From: Hepsetus odoe
Lineage: Eukaryota; Chordata; Actinopteri; Characiformes; Hepsetidae
Assembly (NCBI GenBank): GCA_017165825.1
Contig: CM029383.1
Coordinates: 12,097,712-12,161,711, forward strand
Direction of reading: 5' to 3'
Length of the DNA stretch: 64,000 bases
Shown: positions 62,576 through 64,000 of the stretch, piece after piece
How the letters are laid out: the number at the start of each line of letters is the position of its first letter
Numbering within the stretch: position 1 is the first letter of the stretch
Made by a program: the position numbers and the translations under genes
Notes under the pieces: generated by a model
Told to the model about the DNA's origin: nothing
What the model saw: only the letters and a program-made list of their open reading frames with translations
The model's database searches: none

Positions 62576-62621
62576 AGCAGGTTTTATTTTTTTTTCTCAT
62601 CTCTTTATCTGAGGCTGATTA

Positions 62622-62838
62622 GGGTGCAGTGGTTGCCTAGTGGTTTGGGACTAGGCCTCAGGATTGGACGGTTATAGGTACGAATCACGGATCAGTAGGT
62701 TGCCCTGTAGTACCCTTGAGCAAGGCACTGTCCCCATCACTGCTCCCCAGGTACTGGATCTGGGTGTGGGATCAATGAACATGGTTCTTTTGGTTGTGGT
62801 TCACTGTGTGCTCACAATGACAAATTGTCCCTTTCATT
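62622..62838 (+). repeat. tRNA-derived SINE, ACTTTCAC-type tail, diverged
   Basis: GCAGTGGTTGCCTAGTGG head, AGTAGGTTGCCCTGTAGTAC body, CTCACAATGACAAATTGTCC tail. Confidence 0.8.
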
Positions 62839-63943
62839 ATTAAAAAGTTGAATACGTTAAGATTTTACCAAACTTTCTGTTTGTTTTCAAAGCCAGTCTG
62901 TAATTTATGTTGTTAATGTTGCCTTAGCTCACAAGCTTATGAATCAGCTACACAATAACTAAACCATTTTTGCTCGTTATTACATTGATCTTTTCCTTAC
63001 TTTTGTGCTATGATTATAGATTGGTTGTTTTTGCAGAGAAATACTTGCTGATTGTAGGACTGCGACTATAACACAATAGAGGTAGAATACTCAGTTAATA
63101 CTAAAATTCATGATAAAAATGTATTTTCTTGATAAGATGGCAGTGGTTTGTCTGAATGATCATTTTCTAATGATATTCCATTGTTTAAAATGAAAAGGTA
63201 AGTCCTTTTAAAGCTGAACAGAAATCTAAACATGTTAGACTGCCAAGCAGCATGTTGGTACGGCTGATTTTCAGGTTATAAAACCTCTAGTCCTAGATAT
63301 GTGGCTGAATGCATGGGCAACGTATCACTAGATTGAATAGAAAATATAAAAACGGATACAAATTAAAAATGTGTTAAAATGGCTGTTACAAAATTTTTCA
63401 GTTTGTTTAATCTAAAACGACCAAGAAATGTTGACAGGAAATCCATTATTTTAGCTCCTACACTCTACACTACACTACACTATATATATATTTCTGAACA
63501 GCTTTTCTTTGAGGCAGCGGTGCTTTATCTGACTAAAAGAGCCATTAGATTAAATATTGCCTAGAGTATCACACTACCTCTGCTGGATTGCCTTTTCCCC
63601 TTAGTGCATCCTGGTGCATCTTTTTCACATGAAGAGAAACAACCAGATTCATCAGGACAGGCCATCTTCCATTGCTCCATAGAACAGTTCTTAAGCTCAC
63701 ATTGCTCCACATTGCCCATTGTCGGAAAAAAAATTCTTCTTCAAAAAAAAACAGTTAATGATGGAAAGAATGGAAGTCCGACACGTTGTCATGTTTTTTT
63801 TATAATTTCTAAAATAAATTGGTAAATGCTAATATAAACATCAACAAAAGCCTTGATTGAATATGTTTTGTATGTCCTTTATTTGAAATTACTTACTTAT
63901 TCCAGGATGTGAAGATGAGTTTTCTACCATATCTGCCTATTCT

Positions 63944-63944
<1 letters not shown>

Positions 63945-64000
<56 letters not shown>
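63945..64000. repeat. (CT)n microsatellite running off the window
   Basis: At least 28 CT units, continuing to the last base. Confidence 0.95.

Larger units (their letters stand above)
53103..64000 (+). other. grik1: grik1 intron 1 (partial)
   Basis: No further grik1 exon was found: the expected next exon (G-I-F-E-T-V-E-N...) is absent, consistent with the very long first intron known in vertebrates. Contents: LINE remnant 53180-54140, CT and AT tracts to 54314, SINEs at 57676, 57976, 60349 and 62622, microsatellites at 62511 and 63945. The stretches 54320-57670, 58135-60345, 60605-62510 and 62845-63940 are AT-rich unique sequence in which I see no gene. Confidence 0.75.

Overview
The window is vertebrate nuclear DNA, most likely from a ray-finned fish. 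It shows compact exons with GT-AG introns, many tRNA-derived SINEs whose ends match elements common in fish, and very frequent CT/GA, TG and TCTTC microsatellites. The SINE families suggest an otophysan (catfish, characin or knifefish relative), but that is inference only. There is no prokaryotic gene, CRISPR array, rRNA or functional tRNA.

Layout: 207-46036 (+) holds 24 coding exons of tiam1, the Rac-specific guanine nucleotide exchange factor TIAM1. Every intron phase closes, and the joined exons encode about 1328 residues ending in a natural stop. They cover the phosphodegron/Src-site region, PHn, CC-Ex, Ras-binding, PDZ, DH and PHc domains. The amino-terminal roughly 320 residues of the family must lie upstream of the window. 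A 3' UTR of about 1.8 kb runs to a poly(A) signal at 47785. A 5-kb intergenic stretch with SINE copies follows. At 53018 the first coding exon of a second gene on the same strand begins: signal peptide plus Q-V-L-R-I-G, the start of the kainate receptor subunit grik1. Its upstream region is CpG-rich with upstream ATGs. From 53103 to the end is grik1 intron 1: a dead LINE reverse transcriptase remnant, SINEs, simple repeats and otherwise unremarkable AT-rich sequence. As I recall the human map, TIAM1 followed by GRIK1 in the same orientation is also the order on chromosome 21.

Most interesting: the 12.8-kb intron between the PDZ half and the DH-PH half of tiam1 contains a 23-codon ATG exon at 32893-32961. 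It has an in-frame stop just upstream and a donor of exactly the phase needed to join the DH exon. This predicts a short TIAM1 (about 659 residues) containing only DH-PHc, from an internal promoter. A second, weaker start exon (31308) and an in-frame cassette exon candidate (29470-29556) lie in the same intron. The SINEs show a modular design, with one tRNA-like head joined to two different tails and one of those tails also joined to an unrelated head. I found no clearly novel system beyond these.
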